Assembly (NCBI GenBank): GCA_963753385.1
Contig: CAVWCC010000005.1
Coordinates: forward strand, 62,001-126,000
DNA length: 64,000 nt
Direction of reading: 5' to 3'
From: JALZKA01 sp963753385
GTDB taxonomy: Bacteria > Actinomycetota > Thermoleophilia > Solirubrobacterales > 70-9
The notes beneath the pieces were generated by a model. It was not told the origin of the DNA. It worked only from the letters and a program-made list of their open reading frames with translations, and searched no databases. The translations under genes were made by a program, and so were the position numbers. Shown here one piece after another: positions 33,231 to 41,372 of the stretch; position 1 is the first letter of the stretch, and every line of letters starts with the position of its first letter.

Positions 33231-34751
33231 CTACGCGGCTGGAGCCTCGAGCTTGGGGAACAGCGCGTCAATGCGCTCGACGTTCGCGCCGCCGCCGCGC
33301 GAGCCGAACTCCGCCAGCTCCCGGCCGTCCTCGCCGAGCGCCGCCAGCAGCTTGTCGGCCGCCTCGGGAATGAACGGCACCAGCGCCAGCGTGACGACGC
33401 GCAACCCCTCCGAGAGGCTGAGCAGCACCTGGTCGAGGCGCTCCGCCTCCCCCTCGTCCTTCGCTAGGTCCCACGGCCGCGTCTCCTCGACGTAGCGGTT
33501 GAGGCGCCGCACGCGCGACCAGATCGCCTCCAGCGCCTGGCTGGGCTCGGAGTGGTCGATCAGCCGACTGACCTCGGCGGCGAGCCCGTCGAGACCGTCG
33601 TCGTCGTCGCCGGCCAGCGCCGGGTCGGGCGCCGCCGTGGGAACGAACCCGCCCCGGTACCTCGTGAGCATCGCGAGCGTCCGGCTCGCGAGGTTGCCGA
33701 AGTCGTTCGCGAGCTCGGTCTCGTAGCGGGCCTCGAAGCCGGAAGCCGAGACCGCGCCGTCCTGCCCGAAGGACACCTCGCGGATGCAGTAGAAGCGCAG
33801 CGCGTCAGCGCCGAAGCGGTCGATCGCCTCGAACGGGTCGAGCACGTTGCCGAGCGACTTCGACATCTTCTTCTCGCCAAGCAGGAGGTAGCCGTGGATG
33901 ACCATGCCGCGCGGCGGCTCGAGTCCGGCCGCCATCAGGAGCGCCGGCCAGATCACGGCATGGAACTTCAGGATGTCCTTCCCGAGCACGTGGAACGCTG
34001 CCGGCCAGTAGCGCTCGGTCAGGTCCTCGCCGTCGCGGGCGAACGAGAGCGCGGTGACGTAGTTGAGGAGCGCGTCGAACCACACGTACATGCGCTGCGA
34101 GGGATCCCACGGCAGCGGCATCCCCCACTTGAGCTTCGCCCGCGAGAGCGACACGTCCTCGAGCCCCTGCTCGATGAACGAGACCGCCTCGTTGCGGCGG
34201 AAGCCGGGCACCACGAACTCCGGCCTCTCCTCGTACAGCCTCTTCAAGTCGTCCTCGAACGCCGAGAGCCGGAAGAACCAGTTCTCCTCGCGCTCGCGCT
34301 CGAGCGGGATCTCGTGGATCGGGCAGGTGTTCCCGGGCCCGAGCTCGCGCTCGGTGTAGAACGCCGCGCAGCGCGGGCAGTACCAGCCCTCGTACACCCC
34401 CTCGTAGACGTGGCCGTTGTCGTGGACGCGCTGCATGATCTCGGCGACCCGGTCGGTGTGCCGCTCATCCGAGGTGCGGATGAAGAAATCGTTGGTGGCG
34501 TTCACCGACGCCGCCATCGCCTCGAACCGCGGCGCGTTGCGGTCGGCGAGCTCCTGCGGGCTGATCCCCTCCCGCTCGGCCGCCAGCTCGACCGGCTCGC
34601 CGTGCTCGTCGGTGCCGGTCAGGAAGAACACGTCCTCCCCGCGCTGGCGCATGTGCCGGGCGAAGACGTCGGCGGCGATCACCGAGTACGCGTGCCCCAG
34701 ATGGGGCTCAGCGTTCACGTAGAAGATCGGCGTGGTGACGTAGAAGGCCAC
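33231..34751 (-). CDS. metG: Methionyl-tRNA synthetase
   Basis: A 506-residue class I synthetase that charges tRNA-Met. It has VTTPIFYVNAEPHLGHAYS (HIGH-type motif HLGH), TGTDEHGEPVELAA, a single zinc-knuckle insertion (WYCPRCAAFYTERELGPGNT then CPIHE), WFDALLNYVTAL and the KMSKS loop GEKKMSKSLGNVLDPF. The anticodon-binding helical domain ends near LFPKLEAPAA. There is no C-terminal EMAP/dimerisation domain, which matches the short actinobacterial form. A terminator hairpin for the next upstream gene lies 70 bp before the ATG. Confidence 0.96.
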   Translation of the reverse strand: MAFYVTTPIFYVNAEPHLGHAYSVIAADVFARHMRQRGEDVFFLTGTDEHGEPVELAAEREGISPQELADRNAPRFEAMAASVNATNDFFIRTSDERHTDRVAEIMQRVHDNGHVYEGVYEGWYCPRCAAFYTERELGPGNTCPIHEIPLEREREENWFFRLSAFEDDLKRLYEERPEFVVPGFRRNEAVSFIEQGLEDVSLSRAKLKWGMPLPWDPSQRMYVWFDALLNYVTALSFARDGEDLTERYWPAAFHVLGKDILKFHAVIWPALLMAAGLEPPRGMVIHGYLLLGEKKMSKSLGNVLDPFEAIDRFGADALRFYCIREVSFGQDGAVSASGFEARYETELANDFGNLASRTLAMLTRYRGGFVPTAAPDPALAGDDDDGLDGLAAEVSRLIDHSEPSQALEAIWSRVRRLNRYVEETRPWDLAKDEGEAERLDQVLLSLSEGLRVVTLALVPFIPEAADKLLAALGEDGRELAEFGSRGGGANVERIDALFPKLEAPAA

Positions 34752-34820
34752 GGGCGGGTGAGGCTACTTGCCCGGGCCGAGCCGGCACCCGAGCCCCGGC
34801 GTTGTTCAGCGGGCTCAAAG

Positions 34821-34850
34821 CGAAAGGGCGGCCCGAGGGCCGCCCTTTCG
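34821..34850 (-). terminator. Strong GC hairpin terminator downstream of the first secreted paralog
   Basis: CGAAAGGGCGGCC and GGCCGCCCTTTCG form a perfect 13-bp stem around a 4-nt loop, starting 27 bp after the stop codon of the gene at 34878. The A/T ends of the stem give a short U-rich 3' arm on the minus strand. It insulates metG from the secreted-protein gene. Confidence 0.8.
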
Positions 34851-34877
34851 ATACGCGTCAGGTGAGGAAGGTCCTAC

Positions 34878-35621
34878 TTACTTCTTCACCTTGCACTTCT
34901 GCGACTTGGTGGCCGTCTCGGACGAGTCGTCCGTGTAGACCACCGTGCGGAGCACCTTCAATGTCTTCGGCTTGCACCTCGCCGTCACGACCTTGCTCGA
35001 CTTCTTGACCGTCGCTTGGAACGACGTGATCTTGAGCGCGCCGGTGACGGGCGCGTTCGGCACGCTGAGAGCCTGGCCGTAGCCCTGGTTCTTCTCCTGC
35101 TGGGTCGCATTCACGATGAACGCGTTCACGACCGGCGATGCGGCACCCAGGTCGTCGCTGTAGGTGTGGAGCCGCAGCTGACCCGGGTCGGGGCCGTTGA
35201 ACACCGACACGATCGGCTCGGCGGCGAGCGTCGGACCCGGGGCGTGCACGGTGGCCTTACCGCTGCCCAGGAACGACTTCTTCGGGCAGGCGTCCTTCGC
35301 GAACTGGGGAGTGCTGCCGTTCGGCAGGGCGGCCGTGCAGACCGGTGCCTTATTCAGCTTCACCTTGATGTTCTTCGAGATCGCGATCCGCTCGGACTTT
35401 GCGTTGCCGACCGGGTTGCCGGCCGAGTCCGGGCTGTTGACGACGCCGAGGAGCGAATTGACTGGGGTGAACTTCTTCTTCGACAGCTTGCTCGGCGTGA
35501 CCTTGGCGACGACCTTGGCGTCGTTCAACTCCGCGCCGGTGGTCCCAGCGACGGCGATGCCGGCCGTGGCCATCGCGACCGCCGTGCCTATCGCAAGGAT
35601 CTTGCGTGACTGCATGAACAT
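34878..35621 (-). CDS. Secreted protein, paralog 1 (Ala/Lys-rich, unknown function)
   Basis: A 247-residue exported protein with a signal peptide (SRKILAIGTAVAMATAGIAV, cleavage likely after AVAG). The mature part contains KVTPSKLSKKKFTPVN, NSPDSAGNPVGNAKSERIAI, APVCTAALPNGSTPQFAKDA and a basic C-terminus with the Cys pair CKPK...KCKVKK. It shares about 70% of residues with the gene at 36077-36808. An AGGAGGAGG ribosome site precedes ATG 35621, and an ACTTGGGTA motif lies about 60 nt upstream, as in its paralog. Structure is likely beta-rich. I know no function; the family looks lineage-specific. Confidence 0.85.
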   Translation of the reverse strand: MFMQSRKILAIGTAVAMATAGIAVAGTTGAELNDAKVVAKVTPSKLSKKKFTPVNSLLGVVNSPDSAGNPVGNAKSERIAISKNIKVKLNKAPVCTAALPNGSTPQFAKDACPKKSFLGSGKATVHAPGPTLAAEPIVSVFNGPDPGQLRLHTYSDDLGAASPVVNAFIVNATQQEKNQGYGQALSVPNAPVTGALKITSFQATVKKSSKVVTARCKPKTLKVLRTVVYTDDSSETATKSQKCKVKK

Positions 35622-35679
35622 GTCCTCCTCCTGCTGAGAGACAACCTGCGCGGGTACCCACCGCGCGCTCAGCTAACGC

Positions 35680-35688
35680 TACCCAAGT
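35680..35688 (-). promoter_or_regulatory. Shared upstream motif ACTTGGGTA (paralog 1)
   Basis: The 9-mer ACTTGGGTA lies 59 nt before the start codon, next to TAGCGT, a candidate -10. The same 9-mer occurs 63 nt before the TTG start of the paralog (36871-36879), although the sequences between differ. This suggests a common promoter or regulator. Confidence 0.45.
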
Positions 35689-35719
35689 TCTGGGAAGAAA
35701 ATGCATGCATCTGCCGGCG

Positions 35720-35974
35720 CTACTCCTGCCCGTGCGGGGCCCGCCTGGGCGGAATGCCCGCCGCCTCGGCCAGCGCCGCCTCGACGTCGGCGCGGATCGC
35801 GCGCTCGGAACGGGAGGCAACAAGGGGCTCGGAGATGCCGTCGACGTGGACGTAGGTGCGCCGGCCCTCGCCGCGCTCGTCGGGACCGAGCGGGATCAGC
35901 GCGAAGACGCGGTCGGCACGGACGAAGCGCCCGTAGCCGAGCGAGATCAGGCGGGCGTCGCGCTTGGTGGCCAT
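35720..35974 (-). CDS. RemA/DUF370-like small protein
   Basis: An 84-residue protein starting MATKRDARLISLGYGRFVRA (ATG 35972-35974), then DRVFALIPLGPDERGEGRRT, YVHVDGISEPLVASRSERAI and an acidic tail. The pattern LI-x-LGYG-x-x-VRADRV, a basic GRRT, and a final V-x-SRSERAI resembles RemA/YlzA (DUF370), which in Bacillus is a DNA-binding activator of matrix genes. It differs from canonical RemA in length and in the GPDERGEGRR linker, so it may be a distant homologue. It is located between two paralogous secreted-protein genes, not next to gmk where DUF370 genes usually lie. Confidence 0.6.
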   Translation of the reverse strand: MATKRDARLISLGYGRFVRADRVFALIPLGPDERGEGRRTYVHVDGISEPLVASRSERAIRADVEAALAEAAGIPPRRAPHGQE

Positions 35975-36012
35975 CGCCACGAACCTTACGCGCCCGGTCG
36001 GCACAACGGCAA

Positions 36013-36041
36013 GAAAGGGGCGGCCCGAAGGCCGCCCCTCT
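36013..36041 (-). terminator. GC hairpin terminator downstream of the second secreted paralog
   Basis: AGGGGCGGCC and GGCCGCCCCT make a perfect 10-bp stem with a CGAA loop, flanked by GAAA and CTC, 36 bp past the stop of the gene at 36077. It closely resembles the terminator at 34821, as though the whole gene plus terminator had duplicated. Confidence 0.75.
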
Positions 36042-36076
36042 CAGCTTGCTCGGTGTCGAGCAGCCCATTCAGCGGA

Positions 36077-36808
36077 CTACTTCTTCACCTTGCAGTTCTG
36101 CGACAGGTTTGCGGTCTCGCTCGAGTCGTCCGTGTAGGTCACGGTGCGCTGGAACTTGAACTTCTTCGGCTTGCACTTGGCCGACATGGTCTTGGTCGAC
36201 TTCTTGATCTTCGCGTTGAACGACGTGATCTTGAGCGCGCCGGTCACCGGTGCGTTCGGCACGGAGAGCGCCTTGCCGTAACCCGACTTGTTCGCGTTCA
36301 CGATGCTCGCGTTCACGACCGGCGACGCGGCACCGAGGTCGTAGCTGTAGGTGTGGAGCCGCAGCTGGTTGGGGCCGGGGCCGTTGAACACCGACACGAC
36401 CGGCTCGGCGGCGAGCATCGGGCCCGGGGCGTGCACGGTGGCGTCACCGCCGCCCAGGAACGACTTCGCCGGGCAGGCGTTCTTCGCGAACTGGGGCGTG
36501 CTGCCGTTCGGCAGCGCGGCCGTGCAGACCGGCGCCTTGTTCAGCGTCACCTTGATGTTCTTCGAGATCGCGATTTTCTCCGACTTGGCGTTGGCGACCG
36601 GGTTGCCGGCCGAGTCCGGGCTGTTGACGACACCCAGGAACAGGTTGACCGGCTTGAACTGCTTCTTCGAGAGCTTGGTCGGCGTGACCTTGCCGACCAC
36701 GTCGGCCTCGTTCAGGTCCGCGCCGGTGCTGCCGGCGGCTGCGACGCCGGCAGTGGCAACCACCACGGCAAGCCCGCCCGCCACGACGATCCGTGACTTC
36801 GTAAACAA
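36077..36808 (-). CDS. Secreted protein, paralog 2 (TTG start)
   Basis: A 243-residue exported protein paralogous to the gene at 34878. The signal peptide is MFTKSRIVVAGGLAVVVATA. The mature part repeats the same blocks: KVTPTKLSKKQFKPVN, NSPDSAGNPVANAKSEKIAI, APVCTAALPNGSTPQFAKNA, APVTGALKITSF and the CKPK...NCKVKK end. I chose TTG 36806-36808. Aligned with paralog 1, it begins at the same residue, and an AGGAGG (36814-36819) sits at ideal spacing; the longer ATG/GTG starts would put acidic residues ahead of the signal helix. The function is unknown. Confidence 0.82.
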   Translation of the reverse strand: MFTKSRIVVAGGLAVVVATAGVAAAGSTGADLNEADVVGKVTPTKLSKKQFKPVNLFLGVVNSPDSAGNPVANAKSEKIAISKNIKVTLNKAPVCTAALPNGSTPQFAKNACPAKSFLGGGDATVHAPGPMLAAEPVVSVFNGPGPNQLRLHTYSYDLGAASPVVNASIVNANKSGYGKALSVPNAPVTGALKITSFNAKIKKSTKTMSAKCKPKKFKFQRTVTYTDDSSETANLSQNCKVKK

Positions 36809-36813
36809 ATCTT

Positions 36814-36819
36814 CCTCCT
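36814..36819 (-). promoter_or_regulatory. Shine-Dalgarno site deciding the TTG start
   Basis: AGGAGG on the minus strand, five bases upstream of the TTG start codon, and in the same place as the AGGAGGAGG before the paralog's ATG. It argues against the upstream ATG starts. Confidence 0.7.
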
Positions 36820-36870
36820 TCATCAGCGACGAGCGCGCGGCCCATCCGCGCGCCCGGTCAAGTATTGCTG

Positions 36871-36879
36871 TACCCAAGT
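36871..36879 (-). promoter_or_regulatory. Shared upstream motif ACTTGGGTA (paralog 2)
   Basis: Second copy of the 9-mer seen upstream of the other paralog, here 63 nt before TTG 36808 and followed by CAGCAATACTTG. Confidence 0.45.
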
Positions 36880-36958
36880 GTGGGGCATCCGGTTCCCCGG
36901 TTCATCGGTAAGAAACCCGGCAGGACCGCGGAAGTTTCGCAGCGCGCGCTGCGGCAAA

Positions 36959-38504
36959 CTACGGAGCCGGGAGGTCGCGGACATGCAGGTAGTCGCTCGT
37001 CTCCTGGGGCTCGCCCACGGACTGCTGCGGGGCCTGCTGGTTGCAGGGCGGGGAGGCGATCCCGAGCGTGCCGAGCTGGTCGTTGAAAGCGAACAGGTTG
37101 ATCCGGTCGAAGAACAGCTGGCCTTCGGTCAGGTTGCCGTCAACGCGCTGGAGGAAGAGCGGGTTGGTCGAGGTCGCCGCGCTGACGAGGGCGTCGGCGC
37201 CGGCCGCGCATTGGCGCGTCTCGAACGAGGCCATCGTGCTCATCACGTCGAGATATCCACCCGGAGCGAGGTACGGGTTCGTGCGGGTCACCGCGAGCCT
37301 CCGCGGATAGGCGGCGACCGCCTCCGGCGTCAGTGGCGACTCGGTGCGCAGGTAATGCACGGTCGACTCGGTCCCGAAGTCGAAGAACGTGCCCTGCGTC
37401 GCGGCGGCGAGGTTCGAGATGCCCGTGACCTCGCGGCGGTACTGGCGGACGACCTCGAGGATCGCGTTCACCGGCGCGAGCCAGTCGTCGAGGCCTCCCA
37501 ACAGCGGCGGGAGGTGGTCGTCCAGGAGGCGGCGCGTCGCGCGCGATGCCGGCGGGCGCGGCGGCGATCGTCGCCGGGAGCGCGCGGAAGAACGATTCCA
37601 GCTCCGGTGACAGCTCGGCAAGTGCCTGCGCCGTCGGCGCCAGCTCCTCGGCGGTTGGGCGAAGCGCGGTCACGACCGGGTCCGTCTCGACCGCGAATTC
37701 CTCGAGGCGCGTGAGCGTCTCGCGCGACTCGCGCAGGAACGTGGGGAAGATCGTGAAGGCGTCCGCGAGGTCCTCGTTGCGCTGCGCGGTCGTCCCGAAC
37801 ACGATGTTCGCGTTCTCGATCAGCCCGGCCAGCTGGCCCCGGCGCTCGGATAACGCGCCGAACACCTCGCCGCCCTGGCGCACGAACTCGCGGACGGCCA
37901 CGCTCTGTGTGTCGAGCAGCCGGAGGGCGCGCTCGGCCTCGTCCGCGAACGGCTCGAGGCTCGCGATCGCGACCGACAGGTCCACGCCGCGGCCGCGGAG
38001 CGCAGCGGCCTGGCCCTGCATCCACGCGCGGAACGCCGCCTGGGTCTCCGGGTCGAACGTGCGGAAGACTTCGTCCAGCTGAACGGCCTCGGAGACCTGC
38101 GCGGCGGGCAGGTCGCCGCCCTCGGGCATGCTCCCCGATTCCGTGGAGCCCGGCGTGAGCTCGACGTAGGTCTCGCCGAGAAGCGTCTTCTGCCGCAGGA
38201 TCGCCTGGGTGTCGTTGGGAATCGGCGCGTAGCGTGCGTCGACCTCGATCGTCGCCTCGGCCTCGCCGTCCGGCCCGCCCTCGACCCTCGAGACCCGGCC
38301 CACCGACACGCCGGAGATCCGCACGTCGGACCCGATCGCGAGCTGCGAGGCCTCGTTGAACGGGACCGTCACCTTGTAGCCCTCGGCGGCGAGCGGCACG
38401 GGACCGCCGAACGCGATCCAGAGGAAGAGCAGCAGCCCGAAGCACGACACGGCGAAGCCACAGGCGATGAGGATGCGGGCGATTGTGGGTGGCCGGGTTT
38501 CCAT
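36959..38504 (-). pseudogene. MCE family protein 6 of 6, frameshifted
   Basis: Two frames join into one ~514-residue MCE protein. The 5' frame starts METRPPTIARILIA (ATG 38502-38504), has a membrane anchor (FAVSCFGLLLFLWIAF), the MCE/MlaD domain (YKVTVPFNEASQLAIGSDVR, ISGVSVGRVSRVEGG, ILRQKTLLGETYVELTPG) and a long helical region up to AAAPAGIARDA. After a shift near 37,540 in a GCGC-rich run it resumes as TRRLLDDHLPPLLGGLDDWL and ends VRDLPAP at 36959. The C-terminal part contains a Cys pair (QCAAG, PPCNQQ). An assembly indel is as likely as true decay. The gene is last of the six-gene mce unit. Confidence 0.8.
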
Positions 38505-38505
38505 G

Positions 38506-39828
38506 TCAGGGAGTGTCCAGTGGACAGATCTCTGCGCTCTCGGGCGCGTTCGTGAGCCGCTGCAGCGTCCAGATGAACGGGCGAACGGTCGCGAGCTCCT
38601 CGGCGCGTAGCGCCGTGAGGCACGACTGCAGGATCAACCCACGCGGCAGCGGGCCGTGCGCGTCCTGCAGCAGCGCGGTGTTGTTGGCGTTGTGGTTCAG
38701 CCATGCGGTCCAGAAGAGGTAGCCCTCTTCAGCGCCCGGCGGGTTGTAGGCCCATGCGTTGAACAGGCTGTTCAGATCGCGGAAGGTGCGGCTCGTCGAC
38801 TTCACCGTCTTCCCGAGCGGCTCTGCGCCCTGCTCGAGGTGACGGAGCGGCGCGCGGATCTGGCGGGTGAACGGCCGGATCTGGTCGCGGATCGGCGCCA
38901 GGCTCGACCGCGCAAGGCGCTGCGCTGCCTCCTGGCCGGGAGCGAACGCCTGCGCCGCCGGGATCAGCGCCTCGGATGCCGGCCCGAGCACCTCCGCCAG
39001 CGTCTTGCCGCTCGCCAGGGCGGAGCGGGTCTCGGTGAGCGTGGACGGGAGCTCCTGAAGCGTCTCGCGCAGGCTCGCCTCCTGGTCCGCGAATGCGCCG
39101 AAGACCTCGTTCTGTGTCGTGACGAAATCGGCGAGGCGCGTGTCGCTTCGAGCGAGCGCCTCCGACAGGTCACCGAAGCTGGAGATCGCGCGGCTGATGT
39201 TCTTACGCCGCTTCGCGAGCCGGGTGTTGATGCGAGCGAGGTCGCGGCCGAGCGGCTCGAAGCGCCGCAGGCCGGCAGAGAACTCCTCACCGCGGCCGCC
39301 CAGGCCCTTGGCGCCGCCCTCGATCAGGAGCCGCAGGTAGTTCTGGGTGTCGCCGTCGAGGGATGCGAGGATCTGGTCGAAGTTCACGTTCGGCTCGGTC
39401 TGGGTGAGGGGGATCGTGTGTCCCTCCTCGACCGGCTCGCCCGACACGCCCGGGGTGACCTCCATGGTCATGTCCTGCAGCCCCGTCCGTGGACGCAGCA
39501 GGACCGTGGCGTCCTCGTGGATCAGGTCCCGGTACTCGCTGTCCACGCCCATCGTGACGATCGCGCGCCCGTTCTCGAGCTCGACTTCCGTGATGTCCCC
39601 GACCTGGATTCCCGCCATGTTCACGGTCTGGCCCTGTCCGGGGGTGACGGCCTGGGCCGTCGCGATCTCGGCCTTCAGCTCGAACTGGTCGTCACCGAGG
39701 AAGGGGATCCACGACGGGTATGGCTGACGCTGCTGCGAGAGGATCGCGCCGGTCACGGCCAGGCCGATCACGACCAGGGCGAGGATCGCCACGAAGTCCC
39801 GCAGGTGTTCCCTGATCGCGCGCCTCAT
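38506..39828 (-). CDS. MCE family protein 5 of 6
   Basis: A 440-residue lipid-transport protein of the Mce/MlaD superfamily. A signal anchor (FVAILALVVIGLAVTGAILS) precedes the MCE domain (FELKAEIATAQAVTPGQGQT, VNMAGIQVGDITEVELENGR, VLLRPRTGLQDMTMEVTPG). A long alpha-helical barrel-type region follows (RLAKRRKNISRAISSFGDLS and later helices). It ends with CPLDTP. In mycobacteria six such proteins form a hexameric tunnel across the periplasm. The start overlaps the previous gene by 4 nt and the next gene lies one base downstream. Confidence 0.9.
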   Translation of the reverse strand: MRRAIREHLRDFVAILALVVIGLAVTGAILSQQRQPYPSWIPFLGDDQFELKAEIATAQAVTPGQGQTVNMAGIQVGDITEVELENGRAIVTMGVDSEYRDLIHEDATVLLRPRTGLQDMTMEVTPGVSGEPVEEGHTIPLTQTEPNVNFDQILASLDGDTQNYLRLLIEGGAKGLGGRGEEFSAGLRRFEPLGRDLARINTRLAKRRKNISRAISSFGDLSEALARSDTRLADFVTTQNEVFGAFADQEASLRETLQELPSTLTETRSALASGKTLAEVLGPASEALIPAAQAFAPGQEAAQRLARSSLAPIRDQIRPFTRQIRAPLRHLEQGAEPLGKTVKSTSRTFRDLNSLFNAWAYNPPGAEEGYLFWTAWLNHNANNTALLQDAHGPLPRGLILQSCLTALRAEELATVRPFIWTLQRLTNAPESAEICPLDTP

Positions 39829-41372
39829 GGAATACCCACCAGGTCGGAGGGGCCTGCCGCCGCCGCGGGCCCGTTCAGATTCGGGACGTCGTTCTGATGG
39901 CAGGCGACGTCCATACGGAAGGGCGGAACCGCGTCGGGCAGCACGGGCTGGATCCCATCCGGGACCTCGCTCGCGTACGAGAAGTTCAGCGTGTCCTGGA
40001 CGCTGCCGCCTGGGTTGTTCCCCTGGACGAGCTGTGGGCCGCCGCCGGGCTGGATGCGCAGGTACGGGCCGTTTCCGTCGAGCGGCGATCCGCCTCCGGC
40101 AAGCTGGACCGCTCCGTAGAACAGCTCCTGGAAGTTCGGCTCGCCGGTGTTGAACCCGGCCGCGTCCGTCGTGATCACGGTGTCCGCCGCGGGGACCAGG
40201 TTGTTCGAGGTGCAGAGAGCCGCCAGCCGCATCTGCGGCAACAGGTGCTTCGAGCCGGCCGCGGTCTGGGCGAGCCCCGGGGCCGCCGACTTGAGCAGCC
40301 GTGCCGTTCCACCAAGCTCTGCGGACCGGAGCAGGAGCCGCGTCTGCGTGAGCCAGGGCTCGAACGCCGCGATCGTGGCGGGCAGCTCCTGGATCCCGGG
40401 GCGAGAGTAGAACGCGAGCCTCCGGACCGGGTCGAGCGCGTCCTTCAGCGCCTCCAGCGAATCCTCGCCCTCCGACAGCGTCGGCGCCAGGAGCTCGACG
40501 GATCGCGAGAGGTTCTCCGACTCGCTCGCGAAGGCGCCGGCGGTGACGTTCAGGTTCGTGACCAGATCCTGCAGGTCGGCCTCGCGCGATGCGAGCTTCT
40601 GGAAGACGACGCCCGTGGCCCTGATCATCCGCGCCAGGTCCCGCGGCTCCTCACCGCGCAGCGCGTCCGCGACGATCGCGGTGTTGCGGCCGGCGGGACC
40701 GCCGTACTGGAAGGCGTCGTTCAGCGACTCGGCCGCGGTCTCGCCCTGGACGATCACATCCTGCGTGGCGTCGTCGGCGGGAGTCGGCTCGTAGGTGAGC
40801 GCCGTGCCGAAGCCCTCCAGCAGTCGCTGCAGCCCGCGGCGCTGGGGCGCCTGCAGCGCCGTGAGCACCTCGTCGAGCTGGACCGCGGTGGCGGTCTGCG
40901 TGATCGGGATCGCGCCGCCGTCCTCGAGCTCCGGCGCGCTCGGGCTGCCCGGCCGTAGGTCGAGGAAGAAGTTGCCTTCGAGGAAGAGCCGCGGCCGGAT
41001 CTCGATCTCGGCGTCGGAGTGGATCGGGCGGCCCTGGTCCTCAACGGTGAAGGTCACCTTCGCAGCGTCGCCTGCGGCCTCGACGTCGGTGACCTTGCCG
41101 ACGTTGACCCCGGCGATCCGGACCGGAGCGGTCTCGCGCAGCGTCGCCGCGTTCTCGAACGTCGCGCTCAACGTGTAGCCGGGACTGCTCCAGGGCAGCT
41201 GCTTCGCGAACGCGAGATAGACGCCGGCCGCGATGATCGCCGCCACGAGCGCGCCCCACCACGCGGGGTGCGGCCCGTAGTAGCGGCGGCCCCAGATGCG
41301 CGGGTCGCCGACCTGCTCGCCCGGGCGATGCGGCTCGGAGGCCGCGGCGCGGCGTTGCCAGGGAAGCCTCAT
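39825..41372 (-). CDS. MCE family protein 4 of 6
   Basis: A 515-residue MCE protein with an unusually long N-terminal cytoplasmic part (MRLPWQRRAAASEPHRPGEQ) before the membrane helix (WWGALVAAIIAAGVYLAFA). The MCE domain is YTLSATFENAATLRETAPVR, IAGVNVGKVTDVEAAG, IEIRPRLFLEGNFFLDLRPG. The helical needle region and a Gly/Pro-rich C-terminal tail follow (GGGSPLDGNGPYLRIQPGGG, ending LVGIP). A single Cys pair (AALCTS, DVACHQ) may stabilise the tail. It overlaps both neighbours by 4 nt. Confidence 0.9.
   Translation of the reverse strand: MRLPWQRRAAASEPHRPGEQVGDPRIWGRRYYGPHPAWWGALVAAIIAAGVYLAFAKQLPWSSPGYTLSATFENAATLRETAPVRIAGVNVGKVTDVEAAGDAAKVTFTVEDQGRPIHSDAEIEIRPRLFLEGNFFLDLRPGSPSAPELEDGGAIPITQTATAVQLDEVLTALQAPQRRGLQRLLEGFGTALTYEPTPADDATQDVIVQGETAAESLNDAFQYGGPAGRNTAIVADALRGEEPRDLARMIRATGVVFQKLASREADLQDLVTNLNVTAGAFASESENLSRSVELLAPTLSEGEDSLEALKDALDPVRRLAFYSRPGIQELPATIAAFEPWLTQTRLLLRSAELGGTARLLKSAAPGLAQTAAGSKHLLPQMRLAALCTSNNLVPAADTVITTDAAGFNTGEPNFQELFYGAVQLAGGGSPLDGNGPYLRIQPGGGPQLVQGNNPGGSVQDTLNFSYASEVPDGIQPVLPDAVPPFRMDVACHQNDVPNLNGPAAAAGPSDLVGIP

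Noticed and set aside
36824..36877. ATG/GTG starts upstream of the second secreted paralog
   Set aside because: They add acidic residues before the signal peptide and ignore the AGGAGG placed before TTG 36808; alignment with the paralog supports the TTG.
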